NCBI RefSeq assembly: GCF_018603435.1
Contig: NZ_CP075682.1
Span: 62,001 to 126,000 of the forward strand
Source: Chryseobacterium sp. ZHDP1
Lineage (GTDB): Bacteria > Bacteroidota > Bacteroidia > Flavobacteriales > Weeksellaceae
DNA length: 64,000 nt
Direction of reading: 5' to 3'
Translations under genes and position numbers: made by a program
Notes under the pieces: model-generated
What the model was told of the DNA's origin: nothing
The model's input: only the letters and a program-made list of their open reading frames with translations
Databases searched by the model: none
Shown here: piece after piece, positions 1-9,063 of the stretch
How positions within the stretch are numbered: the first letter of the stretch is position 1
Layout: every line of letters starts with the position of its first letter

Positions 1-567
1 CTTTTCGTCACCATGAAAAAAGTACAGATAATTAATTTCGGGTTTATAATCATGTTTGGATTCTCGGCTTACCAAACGTTTTACGATAATTTTTTCAAGC
101 TGAATTTCATTCCATAAACAAGTAGGATTGTTTTCAATTTGAATACCTTTTCCATTAACAGAAATCATAACTTTTGATATTTTCTTAATTTCTACAATTA
201 TTTTTGAAATAAAATATCCGGTGAATGCAATCAGCAAGGCTAGTACAAATATGGTGATGAAATTCATTTTAAATTTTATTGATGAAATAAAAAGAATTCC
301 CAGCATCATAAAAATACTGTAAGTAGCAATTGCAATTATTCTTCCTGAACGGGAATATTTAACAATAATTTCATCAGGAAGTGTATTTTCATTGTATTCA
401 ATTTTGTCGCTTTTGTGGATATTATATTCTTTGTAAATAAAAACACCATTAATAAATGCACCAATAAAAAATATAATGGAAAGGATAAAAAGGTATTGAA
501 GAAGATATACTCCAATTATCAATGCTAAAACTCCTAGTATTGAGTAAAAAATGATTCCGAATTTCAT
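1..567 (-). CDS. hypothetical membrane protein (3' end outside window)
   Basis: The reverse strand is open from an ATG at 565-567 to the window edge (189 codons, no stop), so the C-terminus is missing. The N-terminal part is very hydrophobic, with two probable membrane segments at about residues 4-45. A second hydrophobic pair lies at about 80-125 and a polar, probably cytoplasmic, part follows. The layout resembles small PH-domain-like membrane proteins of Bacteroidota, but no motif is decisive. It lies 21 bp downstream of the secreted protein at 589-1269 on the same strand, so the two may be co-transcribed. Function unknown. Confidence 0.6.
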   Translation of the reverse strand, partial: MKFGIIFYSILGVLALIIGVYLLQYLFILSIIFFIGAFINGVFIYKEYNIHKSDKIEYNENTLPDEIIVKYSRSGRIIAIATYSIFMMLGILFISSIKFKMNFITIFVLALLIAFTGYFISKIIVEIKKISKVMISVNGKGIQIENNPTCLWNEIQLEKIIVKRLVSRESKHDYKPEINYLYFFHGDEK

Positions 568-588
568 TTAATTTCTAAATTTTTAATT

Positions 589-1269
589 TTAAATAGAATG
601 ATTGTAAAAATTTTGTATATTGATTTTAATCGATTTCTTTTCAAATCCGCGGGTTTTATTGTTCAAAATTTTATATTTCAATAGTATAATATTATTTTTC
701 ATTTGTATTTCTTCAAAAATGTCATCAGTTGTAAGAAAATTATTTTGCACCATTATTTTTTCCAATAATCCTTCTTTTATATGATATGTGCTAATTTTAT
801 TGGTATTTAAGTCGGTAAACAAAATAGAAGTATAACTTTTTAAAGTTAGTATAAACGGAATATGATCTTTAGTTTTACCCTGATACAAAAATGATCCAAG
901 TTTTCCTATTATTTCTGCATTGGTTTTATTATGTAAAATATATTCAGGAGGTTCACAACATCCTGAAATAACAAGGTATTCTGCCAAAAAAGAATTTTTA
1001 TATTCCTTAATATTACTGTACCCTAATCTTGTCGTTAAACCTATTAAATCTTTATCAAGACTAAAAATCTTCTTCTTAATATTTTTATTTTGAAAAGTCA
1101 GCCATGAAGAATTACAATTGTATTGCCAGTATATTTTTGCATTATTTTTAAAGATTTGCGGCTTACATGAAATGACTTCTTTCAATTCTGAATTTTGGGC
1201 ACAACCGCATTGTTGAGTGAAAAAATATTGAAATAGGAAAAATAAAATAAATACTGAACTTTTTTTCAT
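589..1269 (-). CDS. hypothetical secreted protein
   Basis: 226 aa with a Lys-Lys-Ser start and a strongly hydrophobic stretch (residues 6-20) that reads as a signal peptide. Cleavage is probably near the CGCAQ region; Cys21 and Cys23 lie there, but no clean lipobox is present. The rest is polar and Lys/Asn-rich, including a CCEPPEYI segment. No recognised domain or catalytic motif. The next gene downstream on the same strand is the partial membrane protein at 1-567. Function unknown. Confidence 0.6.
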   Translation of the reverse strand: MKKSSVFILFFLFQYFFTQQCGCAQNSELKEVISCKPQIFKNNAKIYWQYNCNSSWLTFQNKNIKKKIFSLDKDLIGLTTRLGYSNIKEYKNSFLAEYLVISGCCEPPEYILHNKTNAEIIGKLGSFLYQGKTKDHIPFILTLKSYTSILFTDLNTNKISTYHIKEGLLEKIMVQNNFLTTDDIFEEIQMKNNIILLKYKILNNKTRGFEKKSIKINIQNFYNHSI

Positions 1270-1346
1270 GGTGATACAAAATTATATCTTTTGTTTATAG
1301 GATGAATAAAATATTGTTATAATTATCGATTTTAAGATAAACACCA

Positions 1347-1377
1347 TTTGAATTCCACCCAAAATCCCCTACATTTG
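1347..1377 (+). promoter_or_regulatory. Bacteroidota-type promoter of ppc
   Basis: TTTG at 1347-1350 and TACATTTG at 1370-1377 are 19 nt apart, matching the Bacteroidota sigma-ABfr consensus TTTG / TAnnTTTG. Transcription would start about 5-7 nt after the second box. That falls at or next to the ppc ATG (1382), implying an almost leaderless mRNA. Confidence 0.55.
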
Positions 1378-1381
1378 TTAT

Positions 1382-3916
1382 ATGATACACGACCAACGCG
1401 CAGAAAAATTCAGGCAGATCGTGGAAAATAAGTTCCAGATCTACAATTCATTGTTTATGAGCCTGCCTTATGATAAAATGACGAATATCGGGATGCTGCT
1501 TCCGTTTCTTTGTGAAGAAAGCAAAATCGGCTACGAAGCCGGAAAAACGCCTGAAGAAATCGTTGAAGAATTCTTTAAAAATCATACCGATCTGCAGACT
1601 GAAGAACAGAAAACAGAACTTCTTTTCAAAATAATCCAATATATTGAAAGACAGGTGGTTTTGTTTGATAGTATTGAAGATGCTGCATTTCCGAACCTGC
1701 ATTCCGAAAGTGATAACGGAACGGTAACCAATATGTACGAACGTTCGCTTCAGGATCATAAATTGGAAAAAGTGCGTGAAAAACTGAAAGATTTTGCCAT
1801 TAAAATCGTATTTACGGCGCATCCGACACAGTTTTACCCGAATTCCGTGCAGAGAATCCTTCACGATCTCAGAAATGCCATTACAACCGATTCTATCACG
1901 AATATCGATATGCTTTTGCAGCAGTTGGGAAAAACACCGTTCGTTAATAAAGAAAAACCGACTCCTATTGATGAAGCGTTGAGCATCATTTATTATCTGA
2001 GATATGTGTATTACGATACCATCGGAGAACTTTTCACGAAAATAAAAACAACATTTGAAAACGATCATTTTCACCTCCATGAAGATCTGATCCAGCTTGG
2101 TTTCTGGCCGGGAGGAGACCGCGACGGAAATCCTTTTGTAACAGCAGAAGTCACGAAAAGAGTGGCGGAAGAACTGCATACTGCAATTTTAAAAGCTTAT
2201 TACAACAATCTTAAATCGGTTCGAAGAAGATTGAGTTTCAGAGGTGTTTCGGAGGTTTTAACAAAACTGAGCAACGAACTGTATTCCGCGATTTTCAGAA
2301 ATGAGAAAATTACGGCAGATGATATTATCAAAAGACTGGAAGAAGCCGAAAAAATCCTTGTGGAGCAGCACAATTCATTGTTCCTTGATCAGTTGGTGAA
2401 TTTCAAAGACCGCGTGAAGATTTTCGGGACACATTTTGCGACTCTTGACGTTCGACAGGACAGCAGAATCCATCAGAAAGTGATTGATGAGGTTTTTGCT
2501 AAAGTATTTGGAGTCAGTGATGCAACGCACGAAGAAAAATTCAATAAGTTAATTCAGGTTAGTGAAAAAGTAAATCCGGATGATTTTGAGGATATTGTAA
2601 AAGATACTTTGCTCACCGTTTCCCAGATTTCAGAAATTCAGCAACTGAACGGATTGAGAGGAATGAACCGCTATATTATTTCCAATTCCGATGCGGTAAA
2701 AGATGTGATGAATGTGTATGCGTTTTTCAAAGTCTGCGGTTATCAGGAAGAAGAAATCAATATGGATATCGTTCCGCTTTTCGAAACAATGGAAGGTCTT
2801 GCCAATGCAGAAAATGTAATGAACGAACTGTACCAAAATCCTGTTTATAAAAAGCATCTGGAAAAAAGAGGAAATCAGCAAACCATTATGTTAGGTTTCT
2901 CGGACGGAACGAAAGATGGCGGTTACCTGAAAGCGAACTGGGAAATTTATAAAGCCAAAGAAGTGTTAACAAAACTTTCCGAGCAAAACGGAATTAAAGT
3001 CGTGTTCTTCGACGGTCGAGGCGGTCCTCCCGCAAGAGGAGGCGGGAAAACCCACGATTTTTATGCCTCACAGGGGAAAACTATTGCAAATAATAAAATT
3101 GAATTAACGATTCAGGGACAGACGATTACGAGTATTTTCGGAAATAAAGAACAGGCAAAATATAATTTTGAACAGCTTTTAACAGCCGGAGTAGAGAACG
3201 ATGTTTTCAAAAATTCCAAAAAAGAACTAACGGAAAAAGAAAGGGCGTTAATTATCGAACTGGCTGAAATCAGTTATCAAAAATATTCAGATCTGAAAGC
3301 GCATCCTATGTTTGTTCCTTATTTGCAGGAAATGAGTACGCTCGAATATTACGGGAAAACAAATATCGGAAGCCGTCCGTCTAAAAGAGGTGGCGGAAGT
3401 GAGCTTAAATTTGAAGATTTGAGAGCGATTCCGTTTGTAGGATCATGGTCGCAGTTGAAGCAGAATGTTCCGGGATTCTTCGGATTCGGTTTTGCAATGC
3501 AGCAGTTGAAAGAACAGGGACGATTTGATGAGGTAAGAGAATTGTACAGAGGTTCAGATTTCTTTAAAACGTTGGTTTTAAACTCGATGATGAGCATGAA
3601 CAAGACCTATTTTCCTTTGACATATTATATTAAAAACAACCCGAAATTCGGTGCTTTCTGGAATGTTCTGTTTGATGAATACAATCTTTCCAAAAATATT
3701 ATGCTGGAATTAACTGGCTTTAAAATGCTACAGGAAGAAGATCCGCTCTCCAGAAAATCGGTGAAAATCCGCGAAAGAATTGTTTTGCCTCTGTTGAGCA
3801 TTCAGCAATATGCATTAATGAAAATTCAGAAAGGTGAAGGTGATCTGGAAGCTTACGGAAAACTGGTGACGCGTTCTTTATTCGGAAATATTAATGCAAG
3901 CAGGAATTCGGCTTAA
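1382..3916 (+). CDS. ppc: phosphoenolpyruvate carboxylase
   Basis: 844 aa, full length for the Bacteroidota form. Catalyses PEP + bicarbonate to oxaloacetate, refilling the TCA cycle; cytoplasmic. Family motifs are seen: VFTAHPTQ with catalytic His147, GGDRDGNP, the glycine-rich loop FDGRGGPPARGGG and the C-terminal ASRNSA, equivalent to the conserved (R/Q)NTG end. In E. coli the glycine-rich loop begins FHGRGG; here His is replaced by Asp. No regulatory phosphorylation site is evident at the N-terminus. Monocistronic: own promoter upstream and a terminator at 4055-4080. The ATG at 1382 is the only start that gives the usual N-terminus. Confidence 0.96.
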   Translation: MIHDQRAEKFRQIVENKFQIYNSLFMSLPYDKMTNIGMLLPFLCEESKIGYEAGKTPEEIVEEFFKNHTDLQTEEQKTELLFKIIQYIERQVVLFDSIEDAAFPNLHSESDNGTVTNMYERSLQDHKLEKVREKLKDFAIKIVFTAHPTQFYPNSVQRILHDLRNAITTDSITNIDMLLQQLGKTPFVNKEKPTPIDEALSIIYYLRYVYYDTIGELFTKIKTTFENDHFHLHEDLIQLGFWPGGDRDGNPFVTAEVTKRVAEELHTAILKAYYNNLKSVRRRLSFRGVSEVLTKLSNELYSAIFRNEKITADDIIKRLEEAEKILVEQHNSLFLDQLVNFKDRVKIFGTHFATLDVRQDSRIHQKVIDEVFAKVFGVSDATHEEKFNKLIQVSEKVNPDDFEDIVKDTLLTVSQISEIQQLNGLRGMNRYIISNSDAVKDVMNVYAFFKVCGYQEEEINMDIVPLFETMEGLANAENVMNELYQNPVYKKHLEKRGNQQTIMLGFSDGTKDGGYLKANWEIYKAKEVLTKLSEQNGIKVVFFDGRGGPPARGGGKTHDFYASQGKTIANNKIELTIQGQTITSIFGNKEQAKYNFEQLLTAGVENDVFKNSKKELTEKERALIIELAEISYQKYSDLKAHPMFVPYLQEMSTLEYYGKTNIGSRPSKRGGGSELKFEDLRAIPFVGSWSQLKQNVPGFFGFGFAMQQLKEQGRFDEVRELYRGSDFFKTLVLNSMMSMNKTYFPLTYYIKNNPKFGAFWNVLFDEYNLSKNIMLELTGFKMLQEEDPLSRKSVKIRERIVLPLLSIQQYALMKIQKGEGDLEAYGKLVTRSLFGNINASRNSA

Positions 3917-3933
3917 TAATAAATAATCTGTGT

Positions 3934-4000
3934 GTCATTCTGATTGTAGTGAAACGGAATGAAGAATCTAAACATTTTGCTTAGATTTTTACTGAATGAT
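3934..4000. repeat. degenerate GTCATT-type hairpin element
   Basis: Starts GTCATTCTGA and contains GAAGAATCTA, a spacer and TTAGATT, then TACTGAATGATGA. This is the pattern of the better-preserved element at 52236-52311 but with mismatches in the right arm. Lies between ppc and the subtilase. Confidence 0.4.
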
Positions 4001-4054
4001 GATTTGCAATTAGACATCAGGCTTCGGCTTCGCTCAGCCTTCGGGAATAATAAG

Positions 4055-4080
4055 AAAACCTCTCAATGCGAGAGGTTTTT
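4055..4080. terminator. bidirectional terminator between ppc and subtilase
   Basis: AAAACCTCTC / GAGAGGTTTT, 10-bp perfect arms with a 5-nt loop and A/T tracts on both sides. It serves the two convergent genes. Confidence 0.8.
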
Positions 4081-4086
4081 CTGTGT

Positions 4087-5697
4087 TTATTCTTTTATGA
4101 ATTTTTCGTAGTAGATTTTATCCTTCGTCTGAATTTTCAGGTAATAAACACCTTTTGCAAAATCTTCGACTTTTACAGATTTTTGATTATTGGTTTTTGT
4201 AATGAATCTTCCTAAGTTATCGTAAACTTCCAAAGATAAAACATCACTTTCTGAAGCCACATTCAGAATATTTTTAACAGGATTCGGAAAAATGGCAATG
4301 TTGTTTTTCTTTACCAGTTCCGAAGTGCTTAAAACGCTATTGTAAAGACCTCCGAAATTTAAAATTCCGAATCCCATCTGATCGGTATGATTGGGGTAAA
4401 GAGAAGCGTTCTGCCTTAATTTATCCCTCATTAAATCTCTGTTCATGGTAGGAAAAGCCTGAATAAGACAGGCAACTCCTCCCGCAGCAATGGGAGTGGC
4501 AATGGATGTTCCGTTAACTGAAATGGTTGAATTATTATTGATAACACTTGTTGCGGTGGTTCCTCTTGCGCTCGCATCGGGTTTTATAACACCCGCAGAA
4601 TTCGGACCGAAAGATGAAAATGTGGAAGAAGCTCCGGAAGAATCTACAGCTCCGATGGTAAAGACTTTTGCGTTATCTGCCGGAGTTAAAATATAATGCC
4701 ACGTCTGAGCTCCTGAATTTCCTGCCGCGAATAGAGTTAAAATTCCTTTGTTTACGGCTATTTCTGCACCTCTTGCGATAAAGGAAGTGGTTCCGTTCAT
4801 ATTGGCGTAAGTATAGTTGTATTTCGGGTCATCAAAAGTAGCATAGCCCAGAGATGTTGTAATCATATCAACTCCTTTTCGGTCGGCTTCTTCTGCTGCT
4901 TCAATCCAGTACAGTTCTTCTTCGGGAATTTCTATTGCTGCATTTTCGCTTCGGTACAGATAAAAATCCGCATCCGGAGCTGAGCCGACAAAAGTATCCT
5001 GAATATATCCTCCGATTGCACCCAGAACAGCAGAACCGTGGTTGTTAAGCGAAGTATTGTAAATGTCTGAGCCTTTGGCCACAAAATCATATCCGCCTTT
5101 AATGTGTCCGTTGGTCCACAATCTTGAATAGGCAGAACCTGTATTTACGTAAGGAAATCCGGAATCAATAACCGCAATGGTAACTCCTGTTCCTGTATAA
5201 CCTGCCAAATGAAGCGGACGGAGATTGATCTGGTCGATCTGTGCAGAACCAGAACCATAATCAAAAGTGGTTAAATTTTTATTCGCCTCGTTGATTGGAT
5301 TGTCCCATTTATTCTGATGACTCATTTTTGTTCCTCCTGACGAATTTCTTGCAAAACTTTCTACAGACAGTACATAATTCTGCGCCTGAAGCATGGTGAT
5401 CTGAGCCGGTGTTGCATTCACGGCGACACCATTCAGCCATTTTGAATAATCGGTTACGGTGAATCCTAAATTCTGAATATTGGTAATGTAAGTCGGTTCT
5501 ATGGGAGCATCCTGATCATTCAGCGTAATTCCTAACGAAGTACGTCTGTTAAGGGATTTTTGAGATAATTCTGATAACGGATTTGCATAGAATGCAGCCT
5601 TGTTCGGTTTGTCTTTAAAAAATACAAAAACAAGCGATGTCTGCGCAAAACCGGCAGAGTAACCCGCTAAAAGACAAAAAAGTAAAGTTTTTTTCAT
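4087..5697 (-). CDS. S8 subtilisin-like serine peptidase with T9SS sorting domain
   Basis: 536 aa secreted protease. Signal peptide at residues 1-19; region 20-120 resembles an N-terminal prodomain. The subtilase catalytic triad is visible as Asp178 (AVIDSG), His220 (NNHGSAV) and Ser398 (NGTSIATP), with oxyanion Asn327 (AAGNSGA). From about residue 465 a type A T9SS C-terminal domain begins with IFPNPV and continues to the end (GVYYLKIQT...). The protein is therefore inferred to cross the outer membrane through T9SS and be released or anchored after cleavage. No partner genes nearby. Confidence 0.93.
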   Translation of the reverse strand: MKKTLLFCLLAGYSAGFAQTSLVFVFFKDKPNKAAFYANPLSELSQKSLNRRTSLGITLNDQDAPIEPTYITNIQNLGFTVTDYSKWLNGVAVNATPAQITMLQAQNYVLSVESFARNSSGGTKMSHQNKWDNPINEANKNLTTFDYGSGSAQIDQINLRPLHLAGYTGTGVTIAVIDSGFPYVNTGSAYSRLWTNGHIKGGYDFVAKGSDIYNTSLNNHGSAVLGAIGGYIQDTFVGSAPDADFYLYRSENAAIEIPEEELYWIEAAEEADRKGVDMITTSLGYATFDDPKYNYTYANMNGTTSFIARGAEIAVNKGILTLFAAGNSGAQTWHYILTPADNAKVFTIGAVDSSGASSTFSSFGPNSAGVIKPDASARGTTATSVINNNSTISVNGTSIATPIAAGGVACLIQAFPTMNRDLMRDKLRQNASLYPNHTDQMGFGILNFGGLYNSVLSTSELVKKNNIAIFPNPVKNILNVASESDVLSLEVYDNLGRFITKTNNQKSVKVEDFAKGVYYLKIQTKDKIYYEKFIKE

Positions 5698-5783
5698 GTA
5701 TTTATTTTGTATAAAGATAAAACAAAATCAATAAAATTTTTGAAGGGATTTTAAATTCCTTATTTTTACAGAAATATTTATTT

Positions 5784-6908
5784 ATGAAAAAGATTCAAAT
5801 GGTTGACTTACAAAGTCAGTATTACAAGATAAAAAATGATGTGGATAATGCCGTTTTAAATGTAATGGATTCAGCGGCTTTTATCAATGGTCCTGAAGTA
5901 AAGTCATTCCAGAATGAATTAGAGTCCTATCTGGACGTAAAACATGTTATTCCCTGTGCAAACGGAACTGATGCACTTCAGATTGCTTTAATGGGGCTTG
6001 ATCTGAAGGAAGGTGATGAGATCATCACGGCAGATTTTACTTTTGCGGCAACTGTGGAAGTAATTCATTTGCTTAAACTTAAATCGGTTTTGGTAGATGT
6101 GGATTATGATACTTTCACTATTTCAACGGAGGCGATTAAAAAAGCCATTACTCCGAAAACAAAAGCGATTATTCCCGTACATATTTTCGGACAGTGCGCG
6201 AATATGGAAGAAATTTTAAAAATTGCTGAAGAACATAATTTATATGTAATTGAAGACAATGCACAGGCAATCGGTTCTGAATTCACATTTTCGGACGGAA
6301 CTGTAAAAAAAGCAGGAACCATGTCTACGGTTGGAACGACTTCTTTCTTTCCATCTAAAAATTTAGGATGTTACGGAGACGGTGGAGCAATTTTCACGAA
6401 TAATGATGATCTGGCGCACCGTTTAAGAGGAATTGTAAACCACGGAATGTATCAAAGATATTATCATGATGAGGTAGGTGTAAATTCAAGATTAGACAGT
6501 GTTCAGGCTGCTATTTTAAGAAAGAAGCTTCCGCATCTGGATAATTATAATGAAGCGAGAGGAAGAGCGGCAGATTATTATGATGAAGCTTTTGCCGGAC
6601 ATGAACATATTTTAACACCAAAAAGAGCGGAATATTCTACTCACGTTTTCCACCAGTATACTTTAAGAATTCTGAACGGAAAGCGTAATGATTTGCAAAA
6701 ATTCTTAGCTGAAAAGGAAATTCCGGCAATGATCTATTATCCGGTGGCTTTAAGAAAGCAAAAAGCATATTTTCAGGAAAGTAACGACGCCGATTTTGTG
6801 AATACGGATAAATTATTAGATCAGGTAATTTCTCTTCCCATGCATACGGAACTGGATGATGAGCAGCTGAAGTATATTACGGATGCGGTGTTGGAGTTTA
6901 TGGGATAA
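5784..6908 (+). CDS. DegT/DnrJ/EryC1/StrS-family sugar aminotransferase
   Basis: 374 aa, full length. PLP-dependent fold type I enzyme that aminates keto-sugars for surface polysaccharides. Visible motifs: CANGTDAL (phosphate-binding region), IEDNAQAIG with the PLP-ring Asp158, and the Schiff-base Lys192 in SFFPSKNLGCYGDGG. Downstream galE and a nucleotidyltransferase support a role in sugar-nucleotide metabolism. The exact sugar cannot be read from the sequence. The next gene starts 1 nt after its stop. Confidence 0.9.
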   Translation: MKKIQMVDLQSQYYKIKNDVDNAVLNVMDSAAFINGPEVKSFQNELESYLDVKHVIPCANGTDALQIALMGLDLKEGDEIITADFTFAATVEVIHLLKLKSVLVDVDYDTFTISTEAIKKAITPKTKAIIPVHIFGQCANMEEILKIAEEHNLYVIEDNAQAIGSEFTFSDGTVKKAGTMSTVGTTSFFPSKNLGCYGDGGAIFTNNDDLAHRLRGIVNHGMYQRYYHDEVGVNSRLDSVQAAILRKKLPHLDNYNEARGRAADYYDEAFAGHEHILTPKRAEYSTHVFHQYTLRILNGKRNDLQKFLAEKEIPAMIYYPVALRKQKAYFQESNDADFVNTDKLLDQVISLPMHTELDDEQLKYITDAVLEFMG

Positions 6909-6909
6909 A

Positions 6910-7350
6910 ATGGAAAGGAAAATTTTTAGCAGCAAAATCTTATATTTATTAAATCTTATATTTAATTCCGGATTCTTAGTTCTCACACTTTTAAGTTTAT
7001 TGGCATTAGTATTTATAGATGATGATAATAAATTAGTACAGGAAAGTAAATTTGAACAATTAGCTCTTTATTCTGCATACGTAATTGTATATACGATTGC
7101 TATTGCAGTACTTTTCTTAAAGCCTAAAAGAGCGATATTTTATCTTAATCTAACCTATTTGGTTACTTTGACTATTAATTTTTATGAATTTCTAAAATAT
7201 TATTCAAAATCAAATCATAACAGCACAAAACAGATTTATGTTATTATGATTTTAATATTTATAATAATTTTCATGTCGTTTATTTATTTTAATAATAAAT
7301 ATAAATTTAAAATGAAATTTTCCGAAATAGAAGAAATAGGAACACAGTAA
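6910..7350 (+). CDS. hypothetical small membrane protein
   Basis: 146 aa counted from the ATG at 6910. A longer reading from 6883 would overlap the aminotransferase, and its first nine residues look non-native, so the later start is chosen. Four hydrophobic segments (about residues 12-36, 56-74, 80-98, 116-134) give a small integral membrane protein with a polar Lys/Glu tail. It is more AT-rich than its neighbours. Probably translationally coupled to the aminotransferase. No family recognised. Confidence 0.55.
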   Translation: MERKIFSSKILYLLNLIFNSGFLVLTLLSLLALVFIDDDNKLVQESKFEQLALYSAYVIVYTIAIAVLFLKPKRAIFYLNLTYLVTLTINFYEFLKYYSKSNHNSTKQIYVIMILIFIIIFMSFIYFNNKYKFKMKFSEIEEIGTQ

Positions 7351-7360
7351 TTAAAAGAGA

Positions 7361-7391
7361 ACTTTGTCAAAGTTTAAATCTTTGACAAAGT
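7361..7391. repeat. left palindrome flanking the RAYT gene
   Basis: ACTTTGTCAAAG, 7-nt loop, CTTTGACAAAGT: a perfect 12-bp inverted repeat. The same two arms recur at 7966-7997, the other side of the transposase gene. Confidence 0.85.
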
Positions 7392-7403
7392 TAAAATATA
7401 ACC

Positions 7404-7985
7404 ATGGAGATAAGGGTAACTCATTTGGAAATAGATAAGTTTTATCATATTTTTAATAGAGGAATTAATTCTAAACTCACTTTCTTAAGTAATGAAAATT
7501 ATAATTATTTTCTTCAGAAAGTTAAAGTATATTTAGTTCCTTATTTTGATATTTATGCTTATTGTTTAATGCCAAATCATTTTCATTTTCTCCTCAAAGT
7601 AAAGTCTGTCAAAGAAATAGCTTTTTCTGAAAAAAAGAGTGGACTCCATTCCGAAGATGGCTTTTTTAGTAAAGCCATTGGCAAATTGATTAGCAGCTAT
7701 ACTCAGTCTTTTAATAAAGTATATCAAAGAAGCGAACCCATTTTTGAGTCACCTTTCAAAAGAATACATATAGATTCTGATGATTATCTTAGAAATTTAA
7801 TTGTATATATTCATCAAAATCCAGAAAATTTTCATACTTATAAGTTTTCATCTTATCCCGCAATAATTTCCAATGCAGAAACTAACATTATGCGTAAGGA
7901 TGTTTTGGAGCTATTTGGTGACCGTGAAAATTTTATACAGTGTCACTTAAAAGAAATTAACTTAAACTTTGTCAAAGATTTTTAA
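7404..7985 (+). CDS. REP-associated tyrosine transposase (RAYT, Y1/HUH family)
   Basis: 193 aa single-strand DNA transposase of the Y1 class. The HUH metal motif is His59-Phe-His61 in CLMPNHFHFLL and the likely nucleophile is Tyr135 in VYIHQNPENF. The N-terminal YHIFNRG is typical of RAYTs. Domesticated RAYTs are known to act on the REP palindromes that flank them, and this gene lies between two copies of one palindrome (7361-7391, 7966-7997). Its last residues (FVKDF) and stop codon lie inside the right-hand palindrome. It interrupts a sugar-gene run between an aminotransferase-linked gene and galE. It looks intact. Confidence 0.88.
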   Translation: MEIRVTHLEIDKFYHIFNRGINSKLTFLSNENYNYFLQKVKVYLVPYFDIYAYCLMPNHFHFLLKVKSVKEIAFSEKKSGLHSEDGFFSKAIGKLISSYTQSFNKVYQRSEPIFESPFKRIHIDSDDYLRNLIVYIHQNPENFHTYKFSSYPAIISNAETNIMRKDVLELFGDRENFIQCHLKEINLNFVKDF

Positions 7986-7997
7986 CTTTGACAAAGT
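7966..7997. repeat. right palindrome flanking the RAYT gene
   Basis: Same 12-bp arms as the left copy, with an 8-nt loop. It overlaps the RAYT stop codon (7983-7985) and ends 15 nt before the galE ATG, so it sits in the galE 5' leader. Confidence 0.85.
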
Positions 7998-8012
7998 ATT
8001 TAAAAATAAAAA

Positions 8013-9035
8013 ATGGCAATACTCGTAACAGGAGGTTTAGGATATATCGGCTCGCATACAGTTGTTGAGCTTTTAAATAACAATTTTGAGGTTGTTATTG
8101 TGGATGATTTATCGCATTCCGAGAGATTTATATTAAAAAATATTGAGGAAATTGCAGGAAAGAAACCTGTTTTTTATCCTTTCGATCTAAAAAGAAAAGA
8201 ACTTTTAACGCAGGTTTTTGATGCTCATGAAATTGACGGATGTATCAACTTTGCGGCATTTAAAGCAGTGGGCGAAAGCCAGGTAAAACCTGTTGATTAC
8301 TATGAGAACAATTTGTTTTCATTAATCAATATCTTACAGGAATTTAAAGAAAGAGGAATTTCAAACTTTATTTTCAGCTCTTCCTGCACGGTTTACGGAC
8401 AGGCGGATGAAATGCCGATCCACGAAAATACTCCGTTAAAAATGCCTGAAAGCGTTTACGGAAAGACAAAGCAGATGGGAGAGGAGATCCTGATTGACTT
8501 TGCAAAAGCATATCACCGCAAAATTTCTTTATTAAGATATTTCAATCCGATCGGAGCACATCCTTCAGCAAAAATAGGGGAGTTACCTATTGGAGTTCCG
8601 AATAATTTAGTACCTTTCGTGATGCAAACTGCGGCAGGAATCCGTGAAAAACTAAATGTTTGGGGAAATGATTACCCTACCGAAGACGGAACGGCTGTCC
8701 GTGATTATATTTATATTGTAGATTTGGCTAAAGCCCATGTTGCAGCATTGAAAAAATTAATGGCAGACGATTCTGATCATGCGGTTGTTGATATTTTTAA
8801 TTTAGGAACAGGAAAAGGTTCATCGGTTCTGGAAGTAGTAAAAGCTTTCGAAACAGCAAATGACGTGAAAGTTCCTTACCAGATCTGCGACAGAAGAGAA
8901 GGAGATATTACAATTGCTTATGCAAACGTAGATAAAGCCCAAAAAGAGCTTAACTGGAAGTCTGAAACATCTTTAGAAGAAGCATTACGGACAGTTTGGC
9001 AGTGGCAGAAATATTTAGAAACAAGAAACACTTAA
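8013..9035 (+). CDS. galE: UDP-glucose 4-epimerase
   Basis: 340 aa, standard length. Interconverts UDP-glucose and UDP-galactose with bound NAD; cytoplasmic extended SDR. Rossmann motif TGGLGYIGSH at residues 6-15, the SSS segment at 122-124, and the catalytic Tyr149-xxx-Lys153 in VYGKTK; the RYFNPIGAH segment also fits. Supplies galactose nucleotides for surface glycans. The gene follows the RAYT palindrome directly, so its native upstream region has been altered. 28 nt downstream the cytidylyltransferase-like gene begins. Confidence 0.93.
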   Translation: MAILVTGGLGYIGSHTVVELLNNNFEVVIVDDLSHSERFILKNIEEIAGKKPVFYPFDLKRKELLTQVFDAHEIDGCINFAAFKAVGESQVKPVDYYENNLFSLINILQEFKERGISNFIFSSSCTVYGQADEMPIHENTPLKMPESVYGKTKQMGEEILIDFAKAYHRKISLLRYFNPIGAHPSAKIGELPIGVPNNLVPFVMQTAAGIREKLNVWGNDYPTEDGTAVRDYIYIVDLAKAHVAALKKLMADDSDHAVVDIFNLGTGKGSSVLEVVKAFETANDVKVPYQICDRREGDITIAYANVDKAQKELNWKSETSLEEALRTVWQWQKYLETRNT

Positions 9036-9063
9036 CAATTTGTACAAAAAAGAAGATATTTAT

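Noticed and set aside
1448..2179. 243-codon open frame on the minus strand inside ppc
   Set aside because: Antisense to a well-supported gene; composition is a mirror of the ppc codons and no domain or start context supports it.
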